From contig NZ_MLQQ01000027.1 of NCBI RefSeq assembly GCF_001865995.1, positions 1 to 37,824 on the forward strand: a stretch of 37,824 nucleotides of DNA, given 5' to 3'. Made by a program: the position numbers and the translations under genes. Below are positions 20,729-29,099 of this stretch, piece after piece. Position 1 is the stretch's first letter, and each line of letters starts with the position of its first letter. This DNA is from Anaerobacillus arseniciselenatis. GTDB taxonomy: Bacteria; Bacillota; Bacilli; Bacillales; Anaerobacillaceae. The notes below the pieces were generated by a model. The model saw only the letters and a program-made list of their open reading frames with translations, searched no databases and was not told the DNA's origin.

Positions 20729-22120
20729 TTACGGAATATCAATGATTTTCGGCTTGTACCCTGCATGGAATAAATCATCTATTCCTTTAGCTACATTCGA
20801 CGGCCACATGGCTATAGCCACATCAATTCCTAATGGTTGCAATTCTTTTTTAGCTTCCTTCACCGCATTAAAAACGTTTAATCCTACTGTATCCTCTTTG
20901 TCTTGTGCATCTGCATCAAAGGCAATAACGATACGTTTCGGCTTTAACTGTTTTGTCGGTTCTAAGAGTAGACGCCACTGAGATACGCCAGCCACTTGTA
21001 AATGCAGCTTTTGGGTAAAATCAGAAGCTATATCACCTTTCAATGGACCTTCTCCCCACCATATTTCATCAACATTCATATGATTACGAATGTTATCTTG
21101 AAAGATATCCCAATCAGCTAATGCTTTACTTGGAACAGCCGCGTGATAAGGAAGAGGATCTCCAATCTCAGCACCATTATAGATACCTATTGATGGATTA
21201 ATAGGAGATGAAAACCAACCATACTTCTGACCGAGCTTTATTGATATAGAACCTAGCTCGTTACTTATTGGAAGTTGATCACGATTTGCCTCACCAATTA
21301 ATTCACCGGTACTTTTTTGGATAATACTGAAATTATTGTAATCTTTCATTTGAACAAGTAAATCGCCATCCGCTTTTATCAATTGAGGTCTTTCATCATA
21401 CATAACCTGAAAACCTACAAGTTGATTATTAATATTGCGGAAAGGAATTAGCATACCTGATCGACCAACTACACTCCAATAAAGACCGTATTTACCTTTA
21501 ATTTCAGCAAAGCCAGGAACACCCTCTAGATTTCCTACAGACTGTTTAATGGCTTTGGTCTTTATATACCGTTCCTTTTTATCTTGAATTATTGAACCGT
21601 ATGAGCGTAAGTTAGCAGTATGAACATTAATCCTCCTAACCTCTTTAAGATGTTCTACATGCTGCTGTTGAAGTGAAAACTCCTTTAACATGACTTTGTA
21701 CACCTTATTCAATTGTTCTGGAGAAGCTTTTTCAGATTCCTTAACAATTATTTCACGAGGTTTATATTCAACATTGTTAAATTCACGAGATTGACCATCT
21801 TCATATTCAATGGTAATCCCACAAAGCTCACAAACTTTCTCTACCATTTCAAAAAACTCAGAACCCTTTGGATAAGATTCTGAATAATTGATACGGTAGT
21901 AGTAATAACTAATTGCGTCACTTCCACCAGCTGTACCTGCAAAATCCTTCCAAATTCCTTTGTTTGGATTAATAGATAAGGATGGAGTACTTTCGCCTTC
22001 ATTTCGATAGGTAAAATAACTTTGACCTACTCTATTGAGTTGATCACCGAGCTGTTCAGCTAAAAAAACTAAATCAACTTCTTTTGCTTTCTGAATGGTA
22101 TCCTTTGATATCCTTCTCAT
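20729..22120 (-). CDS. DNA primase-like protein with Toprim domain
   Basis: This 463-residue protein has an N-terminal primase-like region without cysteines (LAEQLGDQLNRVGQSYF, then STPSLSINPNKGIWKDFAG), in which the usual CHC2 zinc ligands are absent. A DUF3854/Toprim-like C-terminal half has EGPLKGD (about residue 357) and FDADAQD (about 401), the Glu and DxD of Toprim metal binding. The role is likely priming or replication of the element. The second ATG is used because it is 6 nt after GGAGG. It is the first gene after the promoter at 22231-22300, so it leads the backbone operon with radC, the methylase and the helicase downstream. Confidence 0.8.
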   Translation of the reverse strand: MRRISKDTIQKAKEVDLVFLAEQLGDQLNRVGQSYFTYRNEGESTPSLSINPNKGIWKDFAGTAGGSDAISYYYYRINYSESYPKGSEFFEMVEKVCELCGITIEYEDGQSREFNNVEYKPREIIVKESEKASPEQLNKVYKVMLKEFSLQQQHVEHLKEVRRINVHTANLRSYGSIIQDKKERYIKTKAIKQSVGNLEGVPGFAEIKGKYGLYWSVVGRSGMLIPFRNINNQLVGFQVMYDERPQLIKADGDLLVQMKDYNNFSIIQKSTGELIGEANRDQLPISNELGSISIKLGQKYGWFSSPINPSIGIYNGAEIGDPLPYHAAVPSKALADWDIFQDNIRNHMNVDEIWWGEGPLKGDIASDFTQKLHLQVAGVSQWRLLLEPTKQLKPKRIVIAFDADAQDKEDTVGLNVFNAVKEAKKELQPLGIDVAIAMWPSNVAKGIDDLFHAGYKPKIIDIP

Positions 22121-22126
22121 ATTCAT

Positions 22127-22140
22127 CCTCCTAAATGTGT
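22127..22140 (-). promoter_or_regulatory. Repeated extended ribosome binding signal
   Basis: ACACATTTAGGAGG precedes the primase-like start, one base different from the other copies in its conserved core. Confidence 0.5.
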
Positions 22141-22146
22141 TTTAAG

Positions 22147-22219
22147 TTTTATAGAAAACAAAAAAGCCCTACGGAGGAAGACACACGTATAGCGTGTGTA
22201 ATTCCACCCGTAGGGCTTA
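22147..22219 (-). promoter_or_regulatory. Leader terminator hairpin of the primase operon
   Basis: On the minus strand AAGCCCTACGG (22208-22218) and CCGTAGGGCTT (22064 bases into the row, 22164-22174) form a perfect 11-bp stem followed by TTTTTT. The loop contains a second hairpin, ACACACG with CGTGTGT. An outer pair, AAGTTTTA with TAAAACTT, encloses the whole structure. It matches in place and design the leader at 4277-4349. Confidence 0.65.
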
Positions 22220-22230
22220 AAACTTCACTG

Positions 22231-22300
22231 TCAGGCTCATTGAGCAAATAAAAATAATTATAATTACATTTTATAAAATAAATAGGAAATTAGCAAGGTT
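22231..22300 (-). promoter_or_regulatory. Promoter and operator of the primase operon
   Basis: On the minus strand TATAAT (22257-22262) is followed 9 nt later by TTGCTCAATGAGCCTGA (22231-22247), which holds the perfect inverted repeat GCTCA-A-TGAGC. The -35 region is weak. Spacing and sequence match the promoter at 4361-4425, so one regulator probably controls both operons. Confidence 0.62.
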
Positions 22301-22378
22301 ACAATTACGTACGATTGTAATAGTAATAATGTTCATTGAAGTTAAACGTAAAACTTATTAAATTATTAAATTAAAGAA

Positions 22379-22408
22379 CACAAAAGTCCCCATCAATCGA
22401 GGACTTTG
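22379..22408 (-). terminator. Terminator after the toxin gene
   Basis: On the minus strand AAAGTCC and GGACTTT form a 7-bp stem with a 10-nt loop followed by TTGTG. It lies directly after the toxin stop codon. Confidence 0.5.
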
Positions 22409-22416
22409 GAGCATAT

Positions 22417-22713
22417 TTAATTAACATAACGTTTTACATCGCGATAGAAGTTTTCTCGCGTGCCGAAATAAACCAATGTAACATGTTGATCATCTTCATG
22501 ATAGGCATAGCAAATTCTTAATGAGACTTGTTGAAATTTAAAATCATGACTCCTAAAATCATTCAAATCTCCCTTTAACCTTGCACCAGTTAGAGGATCA
22601 TTCATAATTTCACTTAGCTGATCATTAAACTCAGAATATAGTTTCTTATTTTTCTTCTCCACTTGCTTCAAAATTTTCTGCATCTTCTTGGTCGAAGAAC
22701 ATGTCAAGGCCAT
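22417..22713 (-). CDS. RelE/ParE-type toxin of a type II toxin-antitoxin pair
   Basis: This 98-residue basic protein has the RelE-fold pattern: an N-terminal helix rich in Lys (KKMQKILKQVEKKNKKLYSE), then GARLKGDLNDFRSHDF, then beta strands (VSLRICYAYHEDDQHVTLVY, FGTRENFYRDVKRYV). Family knowledge: RelE-type toxins cut mRNA in the ribosome. The start MALTCSS at 22713 is favoured by GGAGA 8 nt upstream; it overlaps the antitoxin gene by 68 nt. The toxin follows the antitoxin, the usual order. It probably stabilises the plasmid. Confidence 0.75.
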   Translation of the reverse strand: MALTCSSTKKMQKILKQVEKKNKKLYSEFNDQLSEIMNDPLTGARLKGDLNDFRSHDFKFQQVSLRICYAYHEDDQHVTLVYFGTRENFYRDVKRYVN

Positions 22714-23092
22714 TAAAATCGTCTCCTTCACGCTCATCCGAAACCTCATCGCTTGTTATATCATTTAGGAATTCATTAATACGACCTTTCAATACTCGAT
22801 TATATTCTTTAACCCTTCTTGAAAATTCATCGGCTAATTCATCTCCAGAATATCCTTCATTTATAACCTTTTGTAGTATAGCCTCAACATCTGCCTCTTG
22901 AACAGACTTTTTTATAGCGGGTTTAATCAATATTCCGTCATCTAAAAGAACTGCATGGACCGTATCTTCCATTCCTAAATAATCAAAAAAAGCCTTTGGT
23001 ATCGTGAGTTGTCGTTTACTTGTTATTTTTACGTCCCTGTACTCACGAACTACTCCTAAATCGCCGAATCCCTCCAAAATATGTTTTTTCAT
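22646..23092 (-). CDS. AbrB/SpoVT-type antitoxin
   Basis: This 148-residue protein has a swapped-hairpin AbrB DNA-binding domain (residues about 14-45: REYRDVKITSKRQLTIPKAF then FDYLGM), a Glu/Asp-rich linker, and a C-terminal acidic tail (DEREGDDFNGLDMFFDQEDA) suited to neutralising a basic toxin. The start at 23092 was chosen for AAAGG about 10 nt upstream. Two palindromes of the same sequence lie 230-300 bp upstream and may be its operators. Confidence 0.75.
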   Translation of the reverse strand: MKKHILEGFGDLGVVREYRDVKITSKRQLTIPKAFFDYLGMEDTVHAVLLDDGILIKPAIKKSVQEADVEAILQKVINEGYSGDELADEFSRRVKEYNRVLKGRINEFLNDITSDEVSDEREGDDFNGLDMFFDQEDAENFEASGEEK

Positions 23093-23320
23093 AATTAAAA
23101 TCATCCTTTTTGGCTGTCGTTTTATTCATGTTTTTTTATTTAAATCTTTGTCATTTTCTCATTTAGGCATTTTTAAATTTTCAATTTTGTTTTTAGCCTT
23201 TGTTATTTTATGATCTTCTGTTTTTGAATGTTTATCTTATAATCTTTTTTAGATTAGCCTTTTTTCTGTAATATGTTTTTTATCGAGGTTGGATGACTAC
23301 TAGGAATATTAGTACAGCAT

Positions 23321-23341
23321 TATCCTTACTAAGTAAGGATA
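23321..23341. promoter_or_regulatory. Palindrome TATCCTTAC-TAA-GTAAGGATA, candidate operator
   Basis: This has perfect 9-bp arms around TAA. A second site with the same arms (TCCTTAC, GTAAGGA) lies about 53 bp away, which is close to five helical turns. The pair lies upstream of the AbrB-type antitoxin gene. Confidence 0.6.
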
Positions 23342-23375
23342 AATCCATTTTAGCATAGTTTTTTATTATTATCAA

Positions 23376-23392
23376 TCCTTACCTAGTAAGGA
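23376..23392. promoter_or_regulatory. Second palindrome TCCTTAC-CTA-GTAAGGA
   Basis: The 7-bp arms are identical to those of the site at 23321-23341. Two copies at helical spacing suggest binding of one regulator on the same DNA face. Confidence 0.6.
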
Positions 23393-23538
23393 AATTATTA
23401 TACTATATAAATTTAGCTTAAAATTGTTTTTATATAGACTTTTGATTAATCCATTATTCCAAACTCTAACCTAAGAAATTCGAGATTTAATACAGCAATA
23501 GTTAACACATTGTCCTCTCTTTTGTTGTGAAGTGAAGT

Positions 23539-23756
23539 TATGATTACAGCCACAAGAATGTACCAGATGTGCCATGTTTTTTACCTGCATTTGCCACGAA
23601 ATTTACCACTCACTGTCAACGTTTTACCAATAGAAGAACATCATCAACAGTTTTGAAGTAAAAAAGCCTAATCCTCTTATACGGTGGGATTAGGCTTTCG
23701 GTTTACTCTATTCATACAATTGTGGATTATTATTTAGTGAATAATATCGTTGTACT
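23539..23756 (+). repeat. Direct repeat copy A (about 218 bp)
   Basis: This copy is about 90 percent identical to 36734-36949 by eye, same orientation. It begins TATGATTACAGCCACAAGAA and ends ATCGTTGTACT. It contains a minus-strand terminator (AAGCCTAATCC with GGATTAGGCTT, then T run) and the 5' part of a small membrane-protein gene that is intact in copy B. Here one A is missing from an A run, so the gene is frameshifted and cut short. The two copies bound about 13 kb of accessory DNA. Confidence 0.85.
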
Positions 23757-23881
23757 ACCATGAAAATTAACATCTTTAGTATCGATAAAAAGGCCATACT
23801 TAAGAAGACGTAGCTCATTCTTTTTAAAAAAAAGAGAGGAACGCCATATTTCAGGGGATATTATATTTGAATGGATTATTT

Positions 23882-25105
23882 CTAAGACGCTTCTGGTTCT
23901 ATAAGTCTGACAGTATAGCCCAGACTTTCTAACCTTCGAAGTGAATGACGAACAATAGATTGTTGTTTTTGCTTATCAAAGTAATCTTCTCCTAAATCAA
24001 CGTACATTTCTTTACGGGTCAATAAGTAATAAGAGATTCGTAATATCGCATGTGCAACTACAACTGCTGCCCGTTTTTTACCTTTGCGTGCTGCAGTTCG
24101 GCGATAAAGCGCTCCGAGGTAGTTTTTTGACCCTCTGATAGAATGAGCTGTTTCAATTAAGGCTGACTTTAAATATTTGTTTCCATTCCTCGTTTTAGAA
24201 GACTTTCGTTTCCCAGCACTTTCATTACTACCTGGCACCAATCCGGCCCATGAGCACATTTGAGCTGCCGTAGGAAATTGTTCTTTTATGTTCGTCCCAA
24301 GTTCTGCAAGCATTTGCTCAGCCATTCTCCTTGCAATTCCAGGGATGGAATCTAAGCGATCGATGTCCTCTTGATAGATACTTAACCTATCGGCTACTTC
24401 TTGATCTAACAAATCGATTTGTTCAGTAAGGAAATAAATATGGTTTAGAACCGTCTTTATCATGAATCGTTGATGCTCATTGATATAACCATGAAGGGCG
24501 AGTTTTAGCTCATCTTTCTTTTGTTTCATCCTTCCTTTTGCGAAATTTGCCAGCATTTCAAGGTCATCTTCGCCTTCAGCGATGGCGCGAAGCATATCAC
24601 GGGAAGACTTTCCCATAACATCCGAAACAACAGAACCAAGTTTGATATTAGCGCCTTCTAATACTTTCTGAATCCGGTTATGTTGTCTGGCACGTTCTTC
24701 AATAATGCTCCTACGGTAACGAACGAGTTCACGCAATTCTCGTTGATTTCGGTCTGGGATAAAACTGGCTTTTAGTAAGCCATGACGAAGTAGTTTTGCG
24801 ATCCATTCAGCATCTTTTACATCAGTTTTTCGTCCAGGAACGGACTTAATATGTTGAGCATTCACTACAAGAAACTCAATATCCTCGGCTTCAAGTAAGT
24901 TGACAATAGGTTTCCAGTAAACACCTGTACTTTCCATTGCCACATGAGTGCACTTATGTTCCTTGATCCAGTCAATTAACTGAATTAGGAATGAGGTTTT
25001 TGTTGAAAAAGTCTTAATCTCCTTTCCTTCTGGTGTGATGACGCATGCAGTAATGTTGTCTTTATGGACATCCATACCACAGGCTCTCTCGATGATGATA
25101 TCCAT
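23882..25105 (-). CDS. IS110-family transposase (element 1)
   Basis: This 407-residue protein has an N-terminal DEDD RuvC-like domain (GMDVHKD; AMESTGVYWKP; GRKTDVKDAEWIAKLLRHG) and a C-terminal Tnp_20 domain (LDSIPGIARR; CSWAGLVPGSNESAGKRKSS) with the serine expected for this family. The start at 25105 follows AAAGGATG. It appears intact. It differs from the second IS110-type transposase at 32701-33840 (roughly half identical by eye), so they are separate elements. It lies just inside direct repeat copy A. Confidence 0.92.
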   Translation of the reverse strand: MDIIIERACGMDVHKDNITACVITPEGKEIKTFSTKTSFLIQLIDWIKEHKCTHVAMESTGVYWKPIVNLLEAEDIEFLVVNAQHIKSVPGRKTDVKDAEWIAKLLRHGLLKASFIPDRNQRELRELVRYRRSIIEERARQHNRIQKVLEGANIKLGSVVSDVMGKSSRDMLRAIAEGEDDLEMLANFAKGRMKQKKDELKLALHGYINEHQRFMIKTVLNHIYFLTEQIDLLDQEVADRLSIYQEDIDRLDSIPGIARRMAEQMLAELGTNIKEQFPTAAQMCSWAGLVPGSNESAGKRKSSKTRNGNKYLKSALIETAHSIRGSKNYLGALYRRTAARKGKKRAAVVVAHAILRISYYLLTRKEMYVDLGEDYFDKQKQQSIVRHSLRRLESLGYTVRLIEPEAS

Positions 25106-25119
25106 TGAAAACATCCTTT

Positions 25120-25380
25120 CTACGGCAAATAATATTAGAGGCTGGTGCAATAACCAGAATAGGATTAATCTACCATGAGTGCTTCCCGTAAGGGAGCAAC
25201 AGTCATTGGTGCACCATGATCGAAGGAGTCAGACTGCGCAAAGGGCTCTAACGCACCACAGTATATCGACCTTCCTCAGCCAGCCGTAAAATCAGTATGG
25301 ACAAAGTGAACTTATTTTCATTCTCGGTGGTGTATTTTTGGTTTTAAAATACATGGGTGACTGTGCAGCAAACCAATGTT
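25120..25380 (-). ncRNA. Candidate bridge RNA region of IS110 element 1
   Basis: The noncoding stretch upstream of the transposase is GC-richer than its surroundings and holds several short hairpins: CTGGT with ACCAG, TGCTTCCC with GGGAGCA, and repeated GGTGCACC/GGTGCAA motifs. Family knowledge: IS110-group elements encode a structured bridge RNA in the left end upstream of the gene. The boundaries are approximate, and no folding was computed. Confidence 0.45.
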
Positions 25381-25550
25381 TATTTTATCAACTTTTCAGG
25401 ATAGCTCCCAATTGTTGAACAATTATCGATACTTAACTTGTAATATTGTTTCTAAATGAGGTTTTTTGTGACTGATTGTACTTAATATAAAATATACGTT
25501 ATTTACTTTCATCTAAGCTGCAAAAAACGATAGTTAGTTTTTATTAGTAA

Positions 25551-25602
25551 AAAAACAAGCGTCAAAAAGCGCACACCAGCAAATGTGATTTTTTGACGCT
25601 TA
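25551..25602 (-). terminator. Terminator of the GmrSD-like gene
   Basis: On the minus strand AAGCGTCAAAAA and TTTTTGACGCTT form a 12-bp stem with an internal loop, followed by GTTTTTTT. It lies about 15 nt after the gene's stop. Confidence 0.85.
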
Positions 25603-25617
25603 CTTTAGAAATAACAC

Positions 25618-27600
25618 TTACATAATTTCTGCAAGTTTCATACCTTCAAATTCCCAATACTGTGCACCTTGATAAGCTCCAGATGAATTCACGGTCCCTT
25701 TTCTTGTTTCTATCTCTCGAGTCAGGGGGGATAATCGCCATCTCTTTTCTTCAAATTCAACTTCTTTATCTGCAACGACTTTAACAACAATAGACTTATC
25801 TGAAATATAATTAATTTCCTCTCCGATAAGTTGTAATTCTAAAAATGATAAGCCCCTACTACTTTTTTGAGCATAATTATTTTTATATCTCATTTCTTCT
25901 GGAATAGGCAAAATTTCCTTAAGGATAAATTCGATTATCCACGTTCCTCTTTTTTGTATACTATTCTTATTCCATATTGAACGATTAACTATATTATTTT
26001 TAGCAATTTGTAATCCAGCACTGTTATTATAAATTTCTTTTTTCTCTGAAAAGGATTTATTTCCAAGCTCTTGATTGTGACGAATTAAAGTTAAATTTCC
26101 AATGTTGTTCAAATATTCCTGATGTATATTTTCAAAATCAACTCCAAGATCTTCTTTCCAATTGCTGTTTAAGGTTTGAGGCATAATATGCTCCATTTGC
26201 AATGTCATATCAATCTTATTTGGTCGATATTTTGTAATTTTTTCTTCGACTAATGACAAAATGAACTTAGCATGCTTATAGTTGTAAAAATTCATCACCT
26301 TAAGCTCATTAGATATTTCGTTGTCATTCGGTAAACGCATTGAATTATCTTGACTTGCTAAAATTTCAAACATGATACGTTTTTTATCTGGATTGCCGAC
26401 AATTTTATTTGTTTCTTTAACAAGTGACGGAAAATTTTTATTTTCTCCTTGTGTTAATTTTAAAATTCTACGCCTGATAAAATACACTATTAACCCATCT
26501 AAAACATTAATAATATCTTGTTCATTTAGTTTTTCGGATTTCCAATTATCTAATAAATCAAGAAGAAATGAATAGACTGTCGTTACAGCTATTGTACGTA
26601 AATCATCTAACTTCTGATCAATTTTAGAACTACCACTCGATTTTCCTAATACGATATAAGAATAATAATCTGAATATGTATTCAATTCCTTTAATAAAGT
26701 TTCAACTTTAGCATTTTTAAACAAATACTTAAAGTCAGCATATAATTCCTTATAATTTGTTTCCGTAGCTTTTTTGAAAGCTTTCTCAGCTTTTAATTGC
26801 ATAAAGTCTCGTATAAAATTAGATACTTGTTCTGGCAATTGCTTTTCAATATGTAACCAGTAATCTTTATATAATTTTTCTTGAACATCCGCTTCTATCC
26901 CAAGCAATAAATAGTTACGAACTAAATCTGCTAAAGATAACGGTTTTCCCAAAGAGTTCATAGACTCAAAAACTTCCTGAGGATTTTCCCAACTATTTTT
27001 TGTGGGTTGTAATTGAATAGTAACAATACTAAACCTATCAAGACCTTCTGATACCAAATCTAAAAGCGCTATCTCATCTTCTTTTTTCAATTTTTTGAGT
27101 TCATTTACAAAAAAAGCGTAGTTTTGATAAACAGCAGATTTTTTATTCTCCTCCGTCAAATTACTATTTAGAATAATATTAAGGTACGCTTGCCAGTCAG
27201 TTTCTACTTGTTTTAGTTTGATTTTATGCTCTGTTTCGTCAGTAACATTCTTATTTGTTAAATATTTATCATCAATAATATTTTTAGTCTTTTCTTCATC
27301 AACCACATCACGGATAGCCACTAAAAATAACATTGTCGTTGTAATACGCTGTTGTCCGTCTGTTAATACTAGTTTACTAGGTTCGCCAAATACTGCGTCA
27401 TTCTCTACGTATACAATTGTTCCAAAAAAGTGTTCAGAGTACTTGCCATTAATATTGCTGATTGCTGTTTTTTTAATATCATTAAAAAATACCTCACATT
27501 GGCTTTTATCCCACTCGTAATTTCTTTGGTATGGTGGAATAAAAAACGTCACATCGTTATTTGACAAAAGATTTAATAGGTAACTTTCTGATGCTTTCAT
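25618..27600 (-). CDS. GmrSD-type fused restriction protein (DUF262 plus DUF1524)
   Basis: This 660-residue protein has an N-terminal DUF262 domain with IPPYQRNYEWDK (21-32) and DGQQR (81-85), the ParB-like nucleotide-binding motif of GmrS, plus FESMNSLGKPLSLADLVRNY (211-230). A DUF1524 HNH nuclease follows, with MEHIMPQTLN (469-478, His471) and NNIGNLTLIRHNQELGNKSF. A further region of about 120 residues at the C-terminus (GTWIIEFILKEILPIPEEM, then beta-rich) is an added domain. Family knowledge: GmrSD enzymes are type IV systems that cut modified, often glucosylated, phage DNA. GGGAGGGAG precedes the ATG. It looks intact and stands alone with its own terminator. Confidence 0.88.
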   Translation of the reverse strand: MKASESYLLNLLSNNDVTFFIPPYQRNYEWDKSQCEVFFNDIKKTAISNINGKYSEHFFGTIVYVENDAVFGEPSKLVLTDGQQRITTTMLFLVAIRDVVDEEKTKNIIDDKYLTNKNVTDETEHKIKLKQVETDWQAYLNIILNSNLTEENKKSAVYQNYAFFVNELKKLKKEDEIALLDLVSEGLDRFSIVTIQLQPTKNSWENPQEVFESMNSLGKPLSLADLVRNYLLLGIEADVQEKLYKDYWLHIEKQLPEQVSNFIRDFMQLKAEKAFKKATETNYKELYADFKYLFKNAKVETLLKELNTYSDYYSYIVLGKSSGSSKIDQKLDDLRTIAVTTVYSFLLDLLDNWKSEKLNEQDIINVLDGLIVYFIRRRILKLTQGENKNFPSLVKETNKIVGNPDKKRIMFEILASQDNSMRLPNDNEISNELKVMNFYNYKHAKFILSLVEEKITKYRPNKIDMTLQMEHIMPQTLNSNWKEDLGVDFENIHQEYLNNIGNLTLIRHNQELGNKSFSEKKEIYNNSAGLQIAKNNIVNRSIWNKNSIQKRGTWIIEFILKEILPIPEEMRYKNNYAQKSSRGLSFLELQLIGEEINYISDKSIVVKVVADKEVEFEEKRWRLSPLTREIETRKGTVNSSGAYQGAQYWEFEGMKLAEIM

Positions 27601-28264
27601 TATAACTCCCTCCCAATTATTTGTTTTTAAATAGTTAATCTTATAAAATGAAAATTAGAAACTTTCTAAATGGCTACCATTTTCCCCTTTAATCTACTAT
27701 ACCAATTTTTTGAAAAAATTAACAACTATACTTTACTTCACTAAAATGCAAATCTCCAAATGAAAGTAAACAATAATCAATAGGCGTCGTCACATCATCT
27801 AAACAATCTACATGGTTTCCATGTTGATCATTCCGTGAACGATGTTCCTTACTATGGTGAAATTTAATAAAGGGTGCCTTTTTAGAGCTAACTTTTGGAA
27901 GATATTATTTTTATTACGCTCCCCTCTTTCCAGGAAGATCTTTCCACTATATACTCAGGAGATTTGTCTTTAATAATATTAATCGCCCTACCTCGAACTT
28001 CTGATCGAGTTATTTCATCTTATTCACCAAATTAGCATTTTGTAAATAATAAAATTTATATAAAACCGATAAACTAACATAGGTAGGAGACGGAATTTGG
28101 AGTATTGCCATAAAGGGTTTAATTGTCCCACATAACTACTGGTAAGTTTAAGTGCATTACTTCACCAGTTCCTCTAAAAATAAAGACCTCATTACATAAT
28201 ATAGGTCTACTAAGTATTATAAGTTACCCCACAATTGGCCTTTAATTGTCAAAAGGTGCACCCT
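27601..28264. other. Non-genic stretch between the GmrSD-like gene and IS21
   Basis: No convincing gene was found. A minus-strand frame of about 40 codons at 27890-28012 (TRSEVRGRAINIIKDKSPEY, WKEGSVIKI) reads like protein but has no start and is stopped on both sides, so it is probably a remnant. Two short hairpins are present: ACTGGT with ACCAGT near 28137-28170, and AGACCT with AGGTCT near 28185-28212. The rest shows nothing clear. Confidence 0.45.
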
Positions 28265-28328
28265 TGTAACCGTCAAGTAGTTTTGAACAAATTTCGCTCA
28301 TTAATTTTGAACACATTTGCTCATTAAT

Positions 28329-29099
28329 TTATACACTTTTTGCTTGAAATAGAGATTCTCTATATTTAATACGATGACTTGCTCCATCAAAATGAATAAC
28401 TTCTGAGCGGTGGAGAAGGCGATCTAAAATCGCCGTAGTGATACCTTGATCTCCTAGTAAGTCTCCCCACTCTTCTGGCCCTTTATTTGATGTGAGTATA
28501 ATCGAACTTCTTTCATAAAGGTGATTTATTAAATGAAAAAATAGATTTGCCTCATTTTGATCCATGGCCATATACATTAAGTCATCAATGATAACCAGAT
28601 CTGCTTCTTTAATGCGTTTCATTCTTAGTTGTGACTTGCGAAGGAATTCCTCTGTCTTGAGTAAAGGTACTAGTTCCCCCATAGAAATAAAAGAAACACG
28701 GTGGCCTCTATGAACGGCTTCTAAACCTAACCCTATTGAAATATGAGTCTTCCCAACTCCTGGAGGGCCTAAAAATACTAGATTAAAAGATTCTTCTAAC
28801 CAAGAAAGCTCTTGTAACTGCTTCAATTGTCTTGTACTAAGTGAAGGTAGTTCCTTTAGATTGAACTCTTCTAGGCTCTTTTCGTAAGGGAACTTTGCCC
28901 ATTTTAAGTGTTTTTCTATCATTTTTTCTTCACGTCGTTTTTCTTCATAAGTGAGCAGTTCACGTAAAAATTCTTGATACGTCCATGAATTGGCCTCTGC
29001 CTTCCTTAAAAAACTAGTTAGCTCCTTTGAGGTCTCTGACATCCTTAAATGATGAAGTTGCCTTTGTAAACTTTCAACGGATAACTCCAACTCAGACAC
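28329..29099 (-). CDS. istB: IS21 IstB-like ATPase
   Basis: This 256-residue AAA+ protein has Walker A LGPPGVGKTH (about 110-119), Walker B DLVIIDDLMY and sensor-like LTSNKGPEEWG. Family knowledge: IstB is the DNA-bound ATPase helper of the IstA transposase. The ATG overlaps the end of the istA frame, the usual arrangement. It appears intact. Confidence 0.93.
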   Translation of the reverse strand: MSELELSVESLQRQLHHLRMSETSKELTSFLRKAEANSWTYQEFLRELLTYEEKRREEKMIEKHLKWAKFPYEKSLEEFNLKELPSLSTRQLKQLQELSWLEESFNLVFLGPPGVGKTHISIGLGLEAVHRGHRVSFISMGELVPLLKTEEFLRKSQLRMKRIKEADLVIIDDLMYMAMDQNEANLFFHLINHLYERSSIILTSNKGPEEWGDLLGDQGITTAILDRLLHRSEVIHFDGASHRIKYRESLFQAKSV

